A stretch of DNA of 21,444 bases from Oscillospiraceae bacterium (GTDB lineage: Bacteria; Bacillota; Clostridia; Oscillospirales; Oscillospiraceae): contig JAEDJB010000016.1 of the NCBI GenBank assembly GCA_016296565.1, positions 1 through 21,444 on the forward strand, given 5' to 3'. The notes under the pieces are model-generated. The model saw only the letters and a list, made by a program, of their open reading frames with translations, searched no databases and was not told the DNA's origin. Of this stretch, positions 1 through 7,179 are shown piece after piece. The position numbers were made by a program, and so were the translations under genes. Numbering within the stretch: position 1 is the stretch's first letter; every line of letters begins with the position of its first letter.

Positions 1-100
1 GATTGAAATGCTGAGTGGCGCAACGACAGCGGTCACTATGAGGATGTTGCTCCCCTCAACTGGGATCAGGAGTAAGTACAACATGATCTGTGACGACAAA

Positions 101-128
101 ACACCCGCTCAAACGAGCGGGTGTTTTT
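101..128. terminator. Bidirectional intrinsic terminator
   Basis: A perfect 10-bp stem (ACACCCGCTC / GAGCGGGTGT) closes on the loop AAAC. It is flanked by a T run on the right (125-128) and an A run on the left, so it can work in both directions. It ends the leftward unit whose last gene stops at 151, and probably also a rightward gene lying mostly outside the window. No gene is assigned to positions 1-100. Confidence 0.85.
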
Positions 129-150
129 GTGTTCTCTTTGTGTTTGGTTG

Positions 151-507
151 TCACTCCGACCGGGGAATCAGCTTATAGGCCATGATGGTATAGGCCGGGA
201 TGGTGATGAGAAAGCCCAGGACATTTTCCAGGGTGAAGTCGGCGGTGTTTCCGCTGGCCAGAAGGAACCGGCCCACCAGTCCCAGGGCGGTGAAGCCCAG
301 GGTCATGAGGAAGAGCTTGCCCCCTTTTCCCTTGCCGAACAGCCGGTGCATCAGGTTGCCCATGACCCCGTAGAACAGGAAAAAGCTGATGAGCAGGGTG
401 ATCTTCAGGGGCTCAATCATGCTGATGAGCGGGAAGTAGGTGCCTCCCAGCAGCACGATGGCGGCAAAGAGAAAAACCTGCATCATGCGCAGCGATCCTT
501 TATCCAT
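151..507 (-). CDS. Small integral membrane protein, function unknown
   Basis: This 118-residue protein is almost entirely hydrophobic. I count four likely membrane helices, at about residues 8-28, 32-51, 63-84 and 94-113. A short basic loop (FGKGKGGK, about 57-64) separates helices 2 and 3 and probably faces the cytoplasm. There is no signal peptide cleavage site, no catalytic motif and no family I recognise. The start is supported by an AAAGGA ribosome-binding site about ten bases ahead. It is the last gene of a three-gene unit, 21 bp after the metallophosphoesterase, and is followed by the terminator at 101-128. Co-transcription with a secreted SLH protein and a phosphoesterase suggests an envelope role, but that is inference from position only. 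Confidence 0.75.
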   Translation of the reverse strand: MDKGSLRMMQVFLFAAIVLLGGTYFPLISMIEPLKITLLISFFLFYGVMGNLMHRLFGKGKGGKLFLMTLGFTALGLVGRFLLASGNTADFTLENVLGFLITIPAYTIMAYKLIPRSE

Positions 508-528
508 AAAATATCGTCCTTTCTTTGC

Positions 529-1347
529 TCAGGTGAGCGCTATGATGACCAGCTCCGGCGGGTTGAAGAGGCGAGGGACCCGGGTAGTCTCCCGGGCCAG
601 ACCCCGGCTGACAAGGAAGGTGCAGTTTTCAAATTCATACCGTCCTCCGGCATAGTCCGGGAAGAGTCCCTGACCGGGAGCCAGCAGGCCGTTGATCAGA
701 CCGGGAATGCGCCACTGTCCCCCATGGGCGTGGCCGGAGAGAATGAGGTCAAAGGGGTAAGACCGGTACAGATTGATAAACTCCGGCCGGTGGGCCAGGA
801 GGACCGTACAAAGTTCCCGATCCACCGCGGCTGCCCCTTGGGCCAGTTGGGCGTTCATAGCCGCCTGCCCGACGCCCTCCGGGTCATCTGCCCCGCAGAG
901 CTGGATGGTCTGGCCCTTTGCGGAGAAGGGCACGCAGTCCCCTGCCAGAACCGTAACGCCGGTTTGGGTCAAAAAGCGTTTGATGGAGTCAATTTCGCCG
1001 GTGCGGAACTCGTGGTTGCCAGTGACGTAGAAGGTTGGCCAGCGCTGGGCCGCCTGGGTGACAAACTGTTCCCCGGGCGCCCGGGGCAGATGGTCGTCCA
1101 GAATATCGCCGCCCAGCAGGAGAGCGTCAGGGGCCTGCCGGGCAATGGCGTCCAGCAGCTCCTGCTGATTTTTTCCGTACTGGCAGGAATGCAGGTCCGT
1201 GACCAGAGCTAGCCGGAGGGGACCAGTCAGTTTTCCGGTTTTCACCGGGTAAGTAACTGTCGTCAGCCGGTCGGTGCGGCCCAGAAGCAGGGTGAGCCCT
1301 CCGGCGGCAGCCAGGAGAGCCAGTCCCCGGTGTTTCTTCCCGCCCAT
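529..1347 (-). CDS. Membrane-anchored metallophosphoesterase, YkuE/YaeI type
   Basis: This 272-residue calcineurin-like phosphoesterase carries the complete two-metal site in order: DLH (D51, H53), GGD (D81), GNHE (N111, H112), a histidine in LLAHRPEF (H186) and GHAHGG (H206, H208). Residues 8-23 form an uncleaved-looking hydrophobic segment after a basic KKHR, so the enzyme is probably anchored with its catalytic domain outside. Relatives such as B. subtilis YkuE and E. coli YaeI (LpxH-like) hydrolyse phosphodiester or phosphomonoester bonds; the substrate here cannot be read from sequence. Its ATG shares one base with the stop of the upstream SLH gene (TAATG), so translation is probably coupled. 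The local ribosome-binding site is weak, which fits coupling. The family call is firm; the substrate is unknown. Confidence 0.9.
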   Translation of the reverse strand: MGGKKHRGLALLAAAGGLTLLLGRTDRLTTVTYPVKTGKLTGPLRLALVTDLHSCQYGKNQQELLDAIARQAPDALLLGGDILDDHLPRAPGEQFVTQAAQRWPTFYVTGNHEFRTGEIDSIKRFLTQTGVTVLAGDCVPFSAKGQTIQLCGADDPEGVGQAAMNAQLAQGAAAVDRELCTVLLAHRPEFINLYRSYPFDLILSGHAHGGQWRIPGLINGLLAPGQGLFPDYAGGRYEFENCTFLVSRGLARETTRVPRLFNPPELVIIALT

Positions 1348-3089
1348 TACTTTAAGGTAAAGAGCATCCGGGTGTTGGGATCGGCCATGCGCACCAGCAC
1401 GGCGGCCACTTCAGCCCGGGAGATGGGAGCGTTAGGACGGAAGGTACCGGCGTCGTCGTTGCCGGCAAAGATGCCCGCCCGGTAGAGCTTGTAGATGGCG
1501 CTGTCAGACCGGTACACATCGGGGATGGAGCCGTCGGCAACAGAATTGATCGCGGGCAGAGCGGCATCAGGCAGAGCGTTGGCCAGAATGGTGGCAAACT
1601 CCTGCCGGGTGAGGGCAGCGTTCATGTCCGAGGGAGCGGCAGAGATGATTTTCTGGCTGATGGCATAGTCTGTGTATGCCTTGTACCAGGGGGAGGTGAC
1701 GGAGAAGGTACCGTCCCCGGTGAGGTAGAGCTTCCGCATCCGGGCGGCCAGGGTAATGGTCTGGGCGGCGGTCACCTGGTCGCTGGGCTTAAACTTATTG
1801 GATTCCACGCCGTTCATCAGGCCGTAGGCGTAGACCGAGGCGATGCTGTCATAATACCAGGCGGTTTTGGACACGTCGGTAAACTGCCCGCCGTAAGCGG
1901 CTCCCTTCTGGAAACCCACGCCGGTGGTGCTCCACTTGGCGGTGAGGGTGTGGCCCTGGGTGGTGGAGATGACCGAGGAATTGTTCACCATCTTTCCGTC
2001 GGCGGTGTACCACCCCAGGAAGGCGGCGCCGGATTTGGTGGGGTTGGTCAGGGTGTATTTTTCGCCCTTTTTCGCCAGTTGGGAGGTCACCGAGGTGCTT
2101 CCTCCGTCCGGGTTATAGGTGACGGTGAGGTACCCTGACTTCACCGTAAAGGTCTGGTAGTCGGAGTTGGCGTAGGTCCAATTGTTGCCGTTGGTGGCCT
2201 GGACCTTTACCCGGTATTCTCCCGCAGGCAGAGGCTCTATGGAGAAGGGAGAGGTGGCGTAGAAGTAGTACTTATCGTTTTCCTTCCAGGTGCCGTCGGC
2301 CTGCTTGGCATCCACGTAGACGTTGTAGTGGGTGGCGAGGCTGGCATTGCTCCAGCTCAGGGAGATGCTGTCCCCGGTGCCGTAAACAGAGGACAGAGCG
2401 TTTACCTTGGGGGCGGCAGGGGCGGCAAAATTGGGGAGAATGGTGTCTTTCCCGGACAGGTTGGCCTTGAAGTAGATCAGGCCGCCGATGGTGCCGTTGT
2501 ACTCTGACAGGAGCTTTTTGGAGACGGCTCCGGAGTCATAGATCCGGGCGTCCCCGTCCACGGTGTTGGCCACGGCCACGAAGTGCCCGCTGTTCTTCAC
2601 CCGGGCCACCACATAGTAGCCGCTGGCGATGAGCTCTCCGATGCGCAGGCAGACGTCGCTCAAGGGGGTATCCACGGAGAAAAACTCCTGGTTTACAAAG
2701 TAGAACCGGGGGGAGAGGGTGGAGGTGATGAGACCGAAGGACAGCAGAGCGTCCTTGGAACGGTCCGAGCTGTGGCTGATGCAGCCCTTGGAGTCCAGCC
2801 AGTCCCGGAGAACCCCCGGGTTCAGGGAGGCGGGATCATAAGCGCTGGAATGGCACATGAGGATGGCAATGGAGGAGATCAGGCAGCCGGAGCCGCCGAA
2901 GGTATGTACATCCCCCAGGGCGGTGTTTCCCCAGGCGGGGTCGCCCTGCCGCCAAGTGGTGTAGTCGGTGCTGTATTCAACGCCATTGTAAACCGCAGTC
3001 CCGGCGGCCCTGGCCAGGGGGACCGGCAGCAGGGTGCAGAACATCACCAGCGCCAGGAGACCGGAAAGGATTCGTTTGTTTTGCTTCAC
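1347..3089 (-). CDS. Secreted C39-like cysteine peptidase with FN3, InlB-type repeat and three SLH domains
   Basis: This is a 580-residue exported protein. A signal peptide (MKQNKR, hydrophobic core, LARAA) spans about 1-29. A C39_2-like papain-fold domain follows (about 34-210): DPAWGN motif, nucleophile C69 in GSGC, H169 in SGHFVAVAN and D185 in IYDSG form a plausible triad. A fibronectin type III-like domain (about 225-316), an InlB/Flg_new beta-repeat (about 323-389, with GWYTADGK) and three SLH modules (about 404-580, FTDVS, SPWYK and IPDVY starts) come next. SLH modules bind secondary cell-wall polymers, so it should sit on the cell surface. Start is GTG with a strong AAGGAGG nine bases ahead. 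It heads the unit with the phosphoesterase and small membrane protein. Whether the C39-like domain cleaves peptide bonds is unproven. Confidence 0.88.
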   Translation of the reverse strand: MKQNKRILSGLLALVMFCTLLPVPLARAAGTAVYNGVEYSTDYTTWRQGDPAWGNTALGDVHTFGGSGCLISSIAILMCHSSAYDPASLNPGVLRDWLDSKGCISHSSDRSKDALLSFGLITSTLSPRFYFVNQEFFSVDTPLSDVCLRIGELIASGYYVVARVKNSGHFVAVANTVDGDARIYDSGAVSKKLLSEYNGTIGGLIYFKANLSGKDTILPNFAAPAAPKVNALSSVYGTGDSISLSWSNASLATHYNVYVDAKQADGTWKENDKYYFYATSPFSIEPLPAGEYRVKVQATNGNNWTYANSDYQTFTVKSGYLTVTYNPDGGSTSVTSQLAKKGEKYTLTNPTKSGAAFLGWYTADGKMVNNSSVISTTQGHTLTAKWSTTGVGFQKGAAYGGQFTDVSKTAWYYDSIASVYAYGLMNGVESNKFKPSDQVTAAQTITLAARMRKLYLTGDGTFSVTSPWYKAYTDYAISQKIISAAPSDMNAALTRQEFATILANALPDAALPAINSVADGSIPDVYRSDSAIYKLYRAGIFAGNDDAGTFRPNAPISRAEVAAVLVRMADPNTRMLFTLK

Positions 3090-3142
3090 GTCCCAATTCC
3101 TCCTTTTTTGTGGGGCAGTTGCTTCCAGAATTACTTCTTTTT

Positions 3143-3171
3143 AGTATTGCATAGTTTTGACGAAAAGTCCA
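3143..3171 (-). promoter_or_regulatory. Sigma-A-type promoter of the SLH protein operon
   Basis: On the minus strand, TGGACT (3166-3171) and AATACT (3143-3148) are 17 bp apart, with a TGC extended -10. Each hexamer matches consensus in 4 of 6 positions. Transcription would begin near 3136 and give a leader of about 45 nt before the GTG start. It lies downstream of the strong terminator at 3203-3241, so the operon would need its own start here. Confidence 0.5.
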
Positions 3172-3193
3172 GACTATGACGGAAATTTGAGGG

Positions 3194-3290
3194 AAAAGAA
3201 AGCCCCGCCCGGGGCAGAACAGGGTTCTGCTCCGGGCGGGGGTGAACAGGGAGGAGGTAAGTCAGTTGGCTTCCTTTCTCTCTCGGGTTT
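3194..3290 (-). ncRNA. Candidate small RNA or attenuated leader, about 97 nt
   Basis: A near-consensus promoter (3297-3325) points into this stretch, and a long GC-rich hairpin with a U-rich tail (3195-3241) ends it. Together they define a self-contained transcript between eno and the SLH gene. The 5' half has no good reading frame: the only ATG (3293-3295) lies at or before the predicted start of transcription. The middle contains a single-stranded-looking pyrimidine block, ACCTCCTCCC (about 3252-3261), complementary to ribosome-binding sites of the AGGAGG type. It could be a trans-acting RNA, or a leader from which occasional read-through reaches the SLH gene 105 bp further on. I do not recognise the family. 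Confidence 0.5.
3195..3241 (-). terminator. Strong intrinsic terminator ending the small transcript
   Basis: An 18-bp stem (3203-3220 with 3224-3241) has one G-U pair in the transcript and a three-base loop. On the minus strand it is followed by CTTTCTTTT. The good U tail is only on the minus strand, so it is oriented for leftward transcription. Confidence 0.8.
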
Positions 3291-3296
3291 GCATGT

Positions 3297-3325
3297 ATTA
3301 TATCAGTTTGCGGAGAGAATTGCAA
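3297..3325 (-). promoter_or_regulatory. Sigma-A-type promoter of the candidate small RNA
   Basis: On the minus strand, TTGCAA (3320-3325) and a perfect TATAAT (3297-3302) are separated by exactly 17 bp. The expected start is an A near 3289-3290. It is one of the best promoter matches in the window, yet no open reading frame follows before the terminator about 50 bp downstream of the start. Confidence 0.7.
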
Positions 3326-3360
3326 GAATTTATGAATCATCTTGTGCAAAATGACAGAAA

Positions 3361-3393
3361 CCCCAGGCCGGAGGTGGTGGCTCCGGCCTGGGG
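3361..3393 (-). terminator. Intrinsic terminator of the glycolytic operon
   Basis: A perfect 13-bp stem (CCCCAGGCCGGAG with CTCCGGCCTGGGG) has a 7-nt loop and lies 20 bp beyond the eno stop codon. On the minus strand it is followed by TTTCTGTCATTTTG, a modest U tract, so some read-through is possible. Confidence 0.75.
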
Positions 3394-3413
3394 TTCCGGG
3401 AAAAAGCGTTGTG

Positions 3414-4715
3414 TTATTTCAGGTTGAAGAAAGCGTCCCGGCCGGGGAAACGGGCTGCGGTGTCCAGCTCTTCCTCAATCCGGAGCAGCTGGTTGTACTT
3501 GGCCACCCGGTCGGTGCGGCTGGGTGCGCCGGTCTTGATCTGGCCGGCGTTGAGAGCAACGGACAGATCGGCGATGGTGGTGTCCTCGGTTTCGCCGGAG
3601 CGGTGGGAGACCACGGCGGTGTACCCGGCCCGGTTGGCCATCTGAATGGCGTCCAGGGTTTCGGTGAGGGTGCCGATCTGGTTGACCTTGATGAGGATGG
3701 AGTTGGCAACGCCCTTCTCGATGCCGGTCTTCAGGCGCTGGGTGTTGGTGACGAACAGGTCGTCGCCCACCAGCTGGACCCGGCTGCCGATGGCCTTGGT
3801 GAGCATGGCCCAGCCTTCCCAGTCGTTCTCGCCCATGCCGTCCTCCAGGGAGATGATGGGGTAGTTGTCCACGAACTTCTTCCACATATTGACCATCTGC
3901 TGGCGGGTCATGGTCTTTTTGGCCTTGGGCAGGTCATAGCAGCCGGTCTCCTCGTTGTACCACTCGGAGGTGGCGGCGTCAATGGCGATCATAAAGTCCT
4001 CGCCGGGCTTGTAGCCGGCCTTTTCGATGGCCCGGACGATGACCTTCAGAGCGTCCTCGTCCTTCTTCAGGTTGGGGGCGTAGCCGCCCTCGTCGCCCAC
4101 GCCGGCGGCGGGGGTGCCGTTTTCCTTCAGGACGGTCTTCAGGGTGTGGAAGACCTCGGCGCACATCTGCAGGGCCTGCTTCCAGCTCTTGGCCCCCACG
4201 GGCATAATCATGAACTCCTGAATATCCACGTTGTTGGTGGCGTGAGCGCCGCCGTTGAGGATGTTCATCATGGGAACAGGCAGGGTCTTGGCGTTGACGC
4301 CCCCCAGATAGCTGTACAGGGGCAGGCCCAGGCTCTCGCTGGCAGCCCGGGCGCAGGCCAGAGAAGCGCCCAGAATGGCGTTGGCGCCCAGACGGCTCTT
4401 GTTGGGGGTGCCGTCCAGCTCGATGAGAAGATTGTCGATTTCCGTCTGGTCCAGTACATTCAGGCCAATGAGGGCCTCGGCGATCTCGGTGTTCACATGC
4501 TCCACGGCCTGGGACACACCCTTGCCCAGGTAACGGGCGGGATCACCATCCCGCAGCTCGCAGGCCTCATAGACGCCGGTGGAGGCGCCGGAGGGAACGG
4601 CTGCCCGGCCCATGGTGCCGTCGTCCAGGTAGACCTCTACTTCCACAGTGGGGTTGCCGCGGGAGTCCAGGATTTCCCGGCCCAGCACGTCAACGATTTC
4701 AATCATCTGCTTCAT
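3414..4715 (-). CDS. eno: Enolase (phosphopyruvate hydratase)
   Basis: Enolase interconverts 2-phosphoglycerate and phosphoenolpyruvate in the cytoplasm and needs magnesium. The family signatures are all present: REILDSRGNPTVE near the N-terminus, PSGASTG (flexible loop), GGAHATNNVDIQEFM, VGDEGGYAP, SLEDGM and GDDLFVTN metal ligands, the catalytic lysine in ILIKVNQIGT, and SHRSGETED near the C-terminus. The length, 433 residues from the chosen ATG, is normal. A TTG two codons earlier (4721) is also possible: GGAG lies 5 nt from that TTG and 11 nt from this ATG, so the start is uncertain by two residues. It is the last gene of the trmL-pgk-tpiA-gpmI-eno operon, 50 bp or so after gpmI, and is followed by a terminator. 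Confidence 0.98.
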   Translation of the reverse strand: MKQMIEIVDVLGREILDSRGNPTVEVEVYLDDGTMGRAAVPSGASTGVYEACELRDGDPARYLGKGVSQAVEHVNTEIAEALIGLNVLDQTEIDNLLIELDGTPNKSRLGANAILGASLACARAASESLGLPLYSYLGGVNAKTLPVPMMNILNGGAHATNNVDIQEFMIMPVGAKSWKQALQMCAEVFHTLKTVLKENGTPAAGVGDEGGYAPNLKKDEDALKVIVRAIEKAGYKPGEDFMIAIDAATSEWYNEETGCYDLPKAKKTMTRQQMVNMWKKFVDNYPIISLEDGMGENDWEGWAMLTKAIGSRVQLVGDDLFVTNTQRLKTGIEKGVANSILIKVNQIGTLTETLDAIQMANRAGYTAVVSHRSGETEDTTIADLSVALNAGQIKTGAPSRTDRVAKYNQLLRIEEELDTAARFPGRDAFFNLK

Positions 4716-4771
4716 TTCCAAAAACGCTCCTTTAGCTGCTTATTACCCACAAACCGGGGATGAATGCCCGG

Positions 4772-6286
4772 TCAGTTGATGATGAGAGTTTTGCCGTCCA
4801 TCTCCTCCGGCTGGTTCAGACCCATCAGGTCCAGCATAGTGGGGGCGATGTCAGCCAGCCGTCCGTCCCGCAGGCGGACGTCAGCGCCCACGATGCAGAA
4901 GGGGACGGGGTTGGTGGTGTGGGCGGTGAAGGGGGCCCCCTTCTCGTCCAGCATCTGCTCGGCGTTGCCGTGGTCGGCGGTGATGAGGGCTACGCCTCCC
5001 AGCTGGGTGGTGGCGGCCACCACCCGGCCCACGCAGGCGTCCACGGTTTCCACTGCTTCCACGGTGGCCTGGAACACGCCGGTGTGGCCCACCATGTCGC
5101 AGTTGGCAAAGTTCAGGATAATCACGTCATACTGCCCGCTCTCAATCCGGCGGATGGCTTCGTCGGTGACGGCGTAGGCGCTCATCTCCGGCTTCAGATC
5201 GTAGGTGGCCACCTTGGGGGAGGGGATCAGGCACCGGTCCTCCCCGGGGAAGATGGCCTCCTGGCCGCCGTTGAAGAAGAAGGTGACGTGGGCATATTTT
5301 TCGGTCTCCGCGATGCGCAGCTGGGTCATGCCCAGCTGGCTCAGATAGGCGCCGAAGATGTTTTCCAGCTTTTCATGGGGGAAGGCGACGGTTACGTTGG
5401 GCAGGGAGGCGTCGTACTCTGTGGTGCACACAAAGTGGGTGGGGAAGTATCCCTTTTTCCGCACCAGCTTGCCGAAGGCGGGGTCTGTGAGGCTGCGGGT
5501 GATCTCCCGGGCCCGGTCCGGGCGGAAGTTATAGAAGATCACGCTGTCCCCGGACTTGATGAACCCGCCGGGGGTGCAGACCACCGGCTCCATGAACTCG
5601 TCGGTGATTCCCTTGTCGTAGGAGGCCTGGACCGCCTGGACAGGGTCCGGGCAGAGGGGAGCCTCGCCGCAGACCATGGCATCGTAAGCCCGCTGGAGGC
5701 GGTCCCACCGGCTGTCCCGGTCCATGGCGTAGTAGCGGCCCATTACGTCGGCGATCTGGCCCACCCCCAGCTCTGCCAGCTTATCCTGGAGCTGCTGGAC
5801 GAAAGCTTTCCCCGAGGTGGGGGAGACGTCCCGCCCATCCAGGAAAACGTGAACATAGAGCCGGTCCAGTCCGTGACGTCTGGCCAGCTCCAGCAGGGCG
5901 AAGAGATGGGTGATGTGGCTGTGCACCCCGCCGTCGGACAGCAGGCCCATCAGGTGCAGGGCGCCGCCGGTGGCCTGGCAGGCCCGGATGGCCTCCAGGT
6001 AGGCAGGGTTTTCAAAGAAGGAGCCGTCCTCGATGGCCCGGGAGATCTTGGGCAGGTCCTGGAAGACCACCCGTCCGGCGCCGATGTTGGTGTGGCCCAC
6101 CTCGCTGTTGCCCATCTGGCCGTCGGGCAGGCCCACGTCCAGTCCGGAGGCCTCCAGCTGGCAGAAGGGGTACTGGGAGAAGAGATAGTCCAGCTGAGGG
6201 GTGGCTGCGGCCTGGATGGCGTTGCCGGGAGTGTCCTCCCCCAGGGCAAAGCCGTCCATGATGATTAGGGTAGTAGGAGTTTTCAT
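4772..6286 (-). CDS. gpmI: 2,3-bisphosphoglycerate-independent phosphoglycerate mutase
   Basis: This enzyme converts 3-phosphoglycerate to 2-phosphoglycerate through a phosphoserine intermediate and two manganese ions. The protein has 504 residues, slightly shorter than the usual 510. Visible signatures are the metal ligand in IIMDGFALG (D11), the nucleophile S61 in GQMGNSEVGH, HIGAG-like TNIGAGR, GLLSDGGVHSH, FLDGRDVSP, RYYAMDRD with WDR, FRPDRAR, and the C-terminal metal motifs NFANCDMVGHTG and TADHGNAE. The ATG is preceded by GGAGG at a spacing of eight. It sits between tpiA (95 bp upstream) and eno. The 95-bp gap contains a 26-codon frame ending on the gpmI start (6283-6363), which has no convincing ribosome-binding site. 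Confidence 0.98.
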   Translation of the reverse strand: MKTPTTLIIMDGFALGEDTPGNAIQAAATPQLDYLFSQYPFCQLEASGLDVGLPDGQMGNSEVGHTNIGAGRVVFQDLPKISRAIEDGSFFENPAYLEAIRACQATGGALHLMGLLSDGGVHSHITHLFALLELARRHGLDRLYVHVFLDGRDVSPTSGKAFVQQLQDKLAELGVGQIADVMGRYYAMDRDSRWDRLQRAYDAMVCGEAPLCPDPVQAVQASYDKGITDEFMEPVVCTPGGFIKSGDSVIFYNFRPDRAREITRSLTDPAFGKLVRKKGYFPTHFVCTTEYDASLPNVTVAFPHEKLENIFGAYLSQLGMTQLRIAETEKYAHVTFFFNGGQEAIFPGEDRCLIPSPKVATYDLKPEMSAYAVTDEAIRRIESGQYDVIILNFANCDMVGHTGVFQATVEAVETVDACVGRVVAATTQLGGVALITADHGNAEQMLDEKGAPFTAHTTNPVPFCIVGADVRLRDGRLADIAPTMLDLMGLNQPEEMDGKTLIIN

Positions 6287-6381
6287 AAACCTTTCCTCCG
6301 GTTCCTGGAGTGTGCGGCTGGCGGGGTTATTGCCGGCTGCAGCAGGCTACTTGGAGCAAGCATAGCCTTTCTTTGCAGGAT

Positions 6382-7155
6382 TTAATCCTGGTTTGCAATC
6401 TGAATGATCTTCAAGAAGGTGTCCGGGTCCAGAGAGGCCGTACCGATAAGGCCGCCGTCCACGTCCTCCTGGGCCAGCAGCTCCGCCGCGTTCTTCTCGT
6501 TCATGGAGCCGCCGTACTGGATGGTGGTGGACCGGGCGATCCGGGCGCCGTAGAGCTTGCGCAGGATGCCCCGGATGGCGGCGCAGACCTCGCCGGCCTG
6601 CTCGGGGGTGGCGGTGTTGCCGGTGCCGATGGCCCAGATGGGCTCATAGGCGATGACCACATGGCGCATCTGCTCCGGGGTGACCCCGGCCAGAGCAGCG
6701 TGGATCTGGTAGGTAATGAGCTCTATGGTCACCCCAAGTTGGCGCTGCTCCAGATCCTCGCCCACGCAGAGGATGGGCCGCAGACCGGCGTTCAGGGCGG
6801 CGTGGATCTTTTTGTTTACGGTGAGATCAGACTCATAGAAAAGGCCCCGGCGCTCGCTGTGGCCGATGATGACGTATTTCACGTCCAGATCCGCCAGCAT
6901 GTTGGCGGAAATCTCCCCGGTGAAGGGACCCTGCTCCTCCCAGTGGAGATTCTGTGCGCCCACGGCGATGCGGCTGTCCTTCAGCAGCTTTCCCGCTGCG
7001 GGCAAGTCTACATAGGGCACGCACAGGACGATGCTGCACCGCTTGGCCCGGGGCAGGGAGCCTTTCAGCTGCTCCACAAACGCCTTGGTTTCCGTGGTGG
7101 TTTTGTACATCTTCCAGTTTCCCGCAATGATGGTTTTCCGATACTTTCTGTTCAT
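6382..7155 (-). CDS. tpiA: Triosephosphate isomerase
   Basis: TIM interconverts dihydroxyacetone phosphate and glyceraldehyde 3-phosphate. The protein has 257 residues with the standard active site: K15 in AGNWKMYKT, H99 in VIIGHSERR, the base E171 in AYEPIWAIGTG, and the phosphate-binding YGGSMNEKN and GGLIGTASLD segments. The ATG has only a weak ribosome-binding site (GAAAGGG about eight bases ahead) and lies 24 bp after the pgk stop. The stop codon sits in the centre of a small inverted repeat, CAGGAT-TTA-ATCCTG (6376-6390), too short to be a convincing terminator. It belongs to the glycolytic operon. Confidence 0.98.
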   Translation of the reverse strand: MNRKYRKTIIAGNWKMYKTTTETKAFVEQLKGSLPRAKRCSIVLCVPYVDLPAAGKLLKDSRIAVGAQNLHWEEQGPFTGEISANMLADLDVKYVIIGHSERRGLFYESDLTVNKKIHAALNAGLRPILCVGEDLEQRQLGVTIELITYQIHAALAGVTPEQMRHVVIAYEPIWAIGTGNTATPEQAGEVCAAIRGILRKLYGARIARSTTIQYGGSMNEKNAAELLAQEDVDGGLIGTASLDPDTFLKIIQIANQD

Positions 7156-7179
7156 ATCTGCTGCCCTTTCCCGCGGTGC

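Noticed and set aside
3203..3393. Two GC-rich hairpins as a CRISPR-like or mobile repeat
   Set aside because: The two stems differ in sequence, and each is fully explained as a terminator of the transcript that precedes it.
3342..4763. Long rightward frame of 473 codons opposite eno, with similar long frames opposite gpmI (4760-6268), tpiA/pgk (6310-7878) and the OYE gene (17856-18998)
   Set aside because: Glycine/valine/histidine-rich translations without motifs, lying antisense to certain genes. They come from GC-rich codon bias.
6376..6390. Inverted repeat around the tpiA stop codon as a terminator
   Set aside because: Only a 6-bp AT-containing stem with no U tract. It is probably chance and would split an evident operon.
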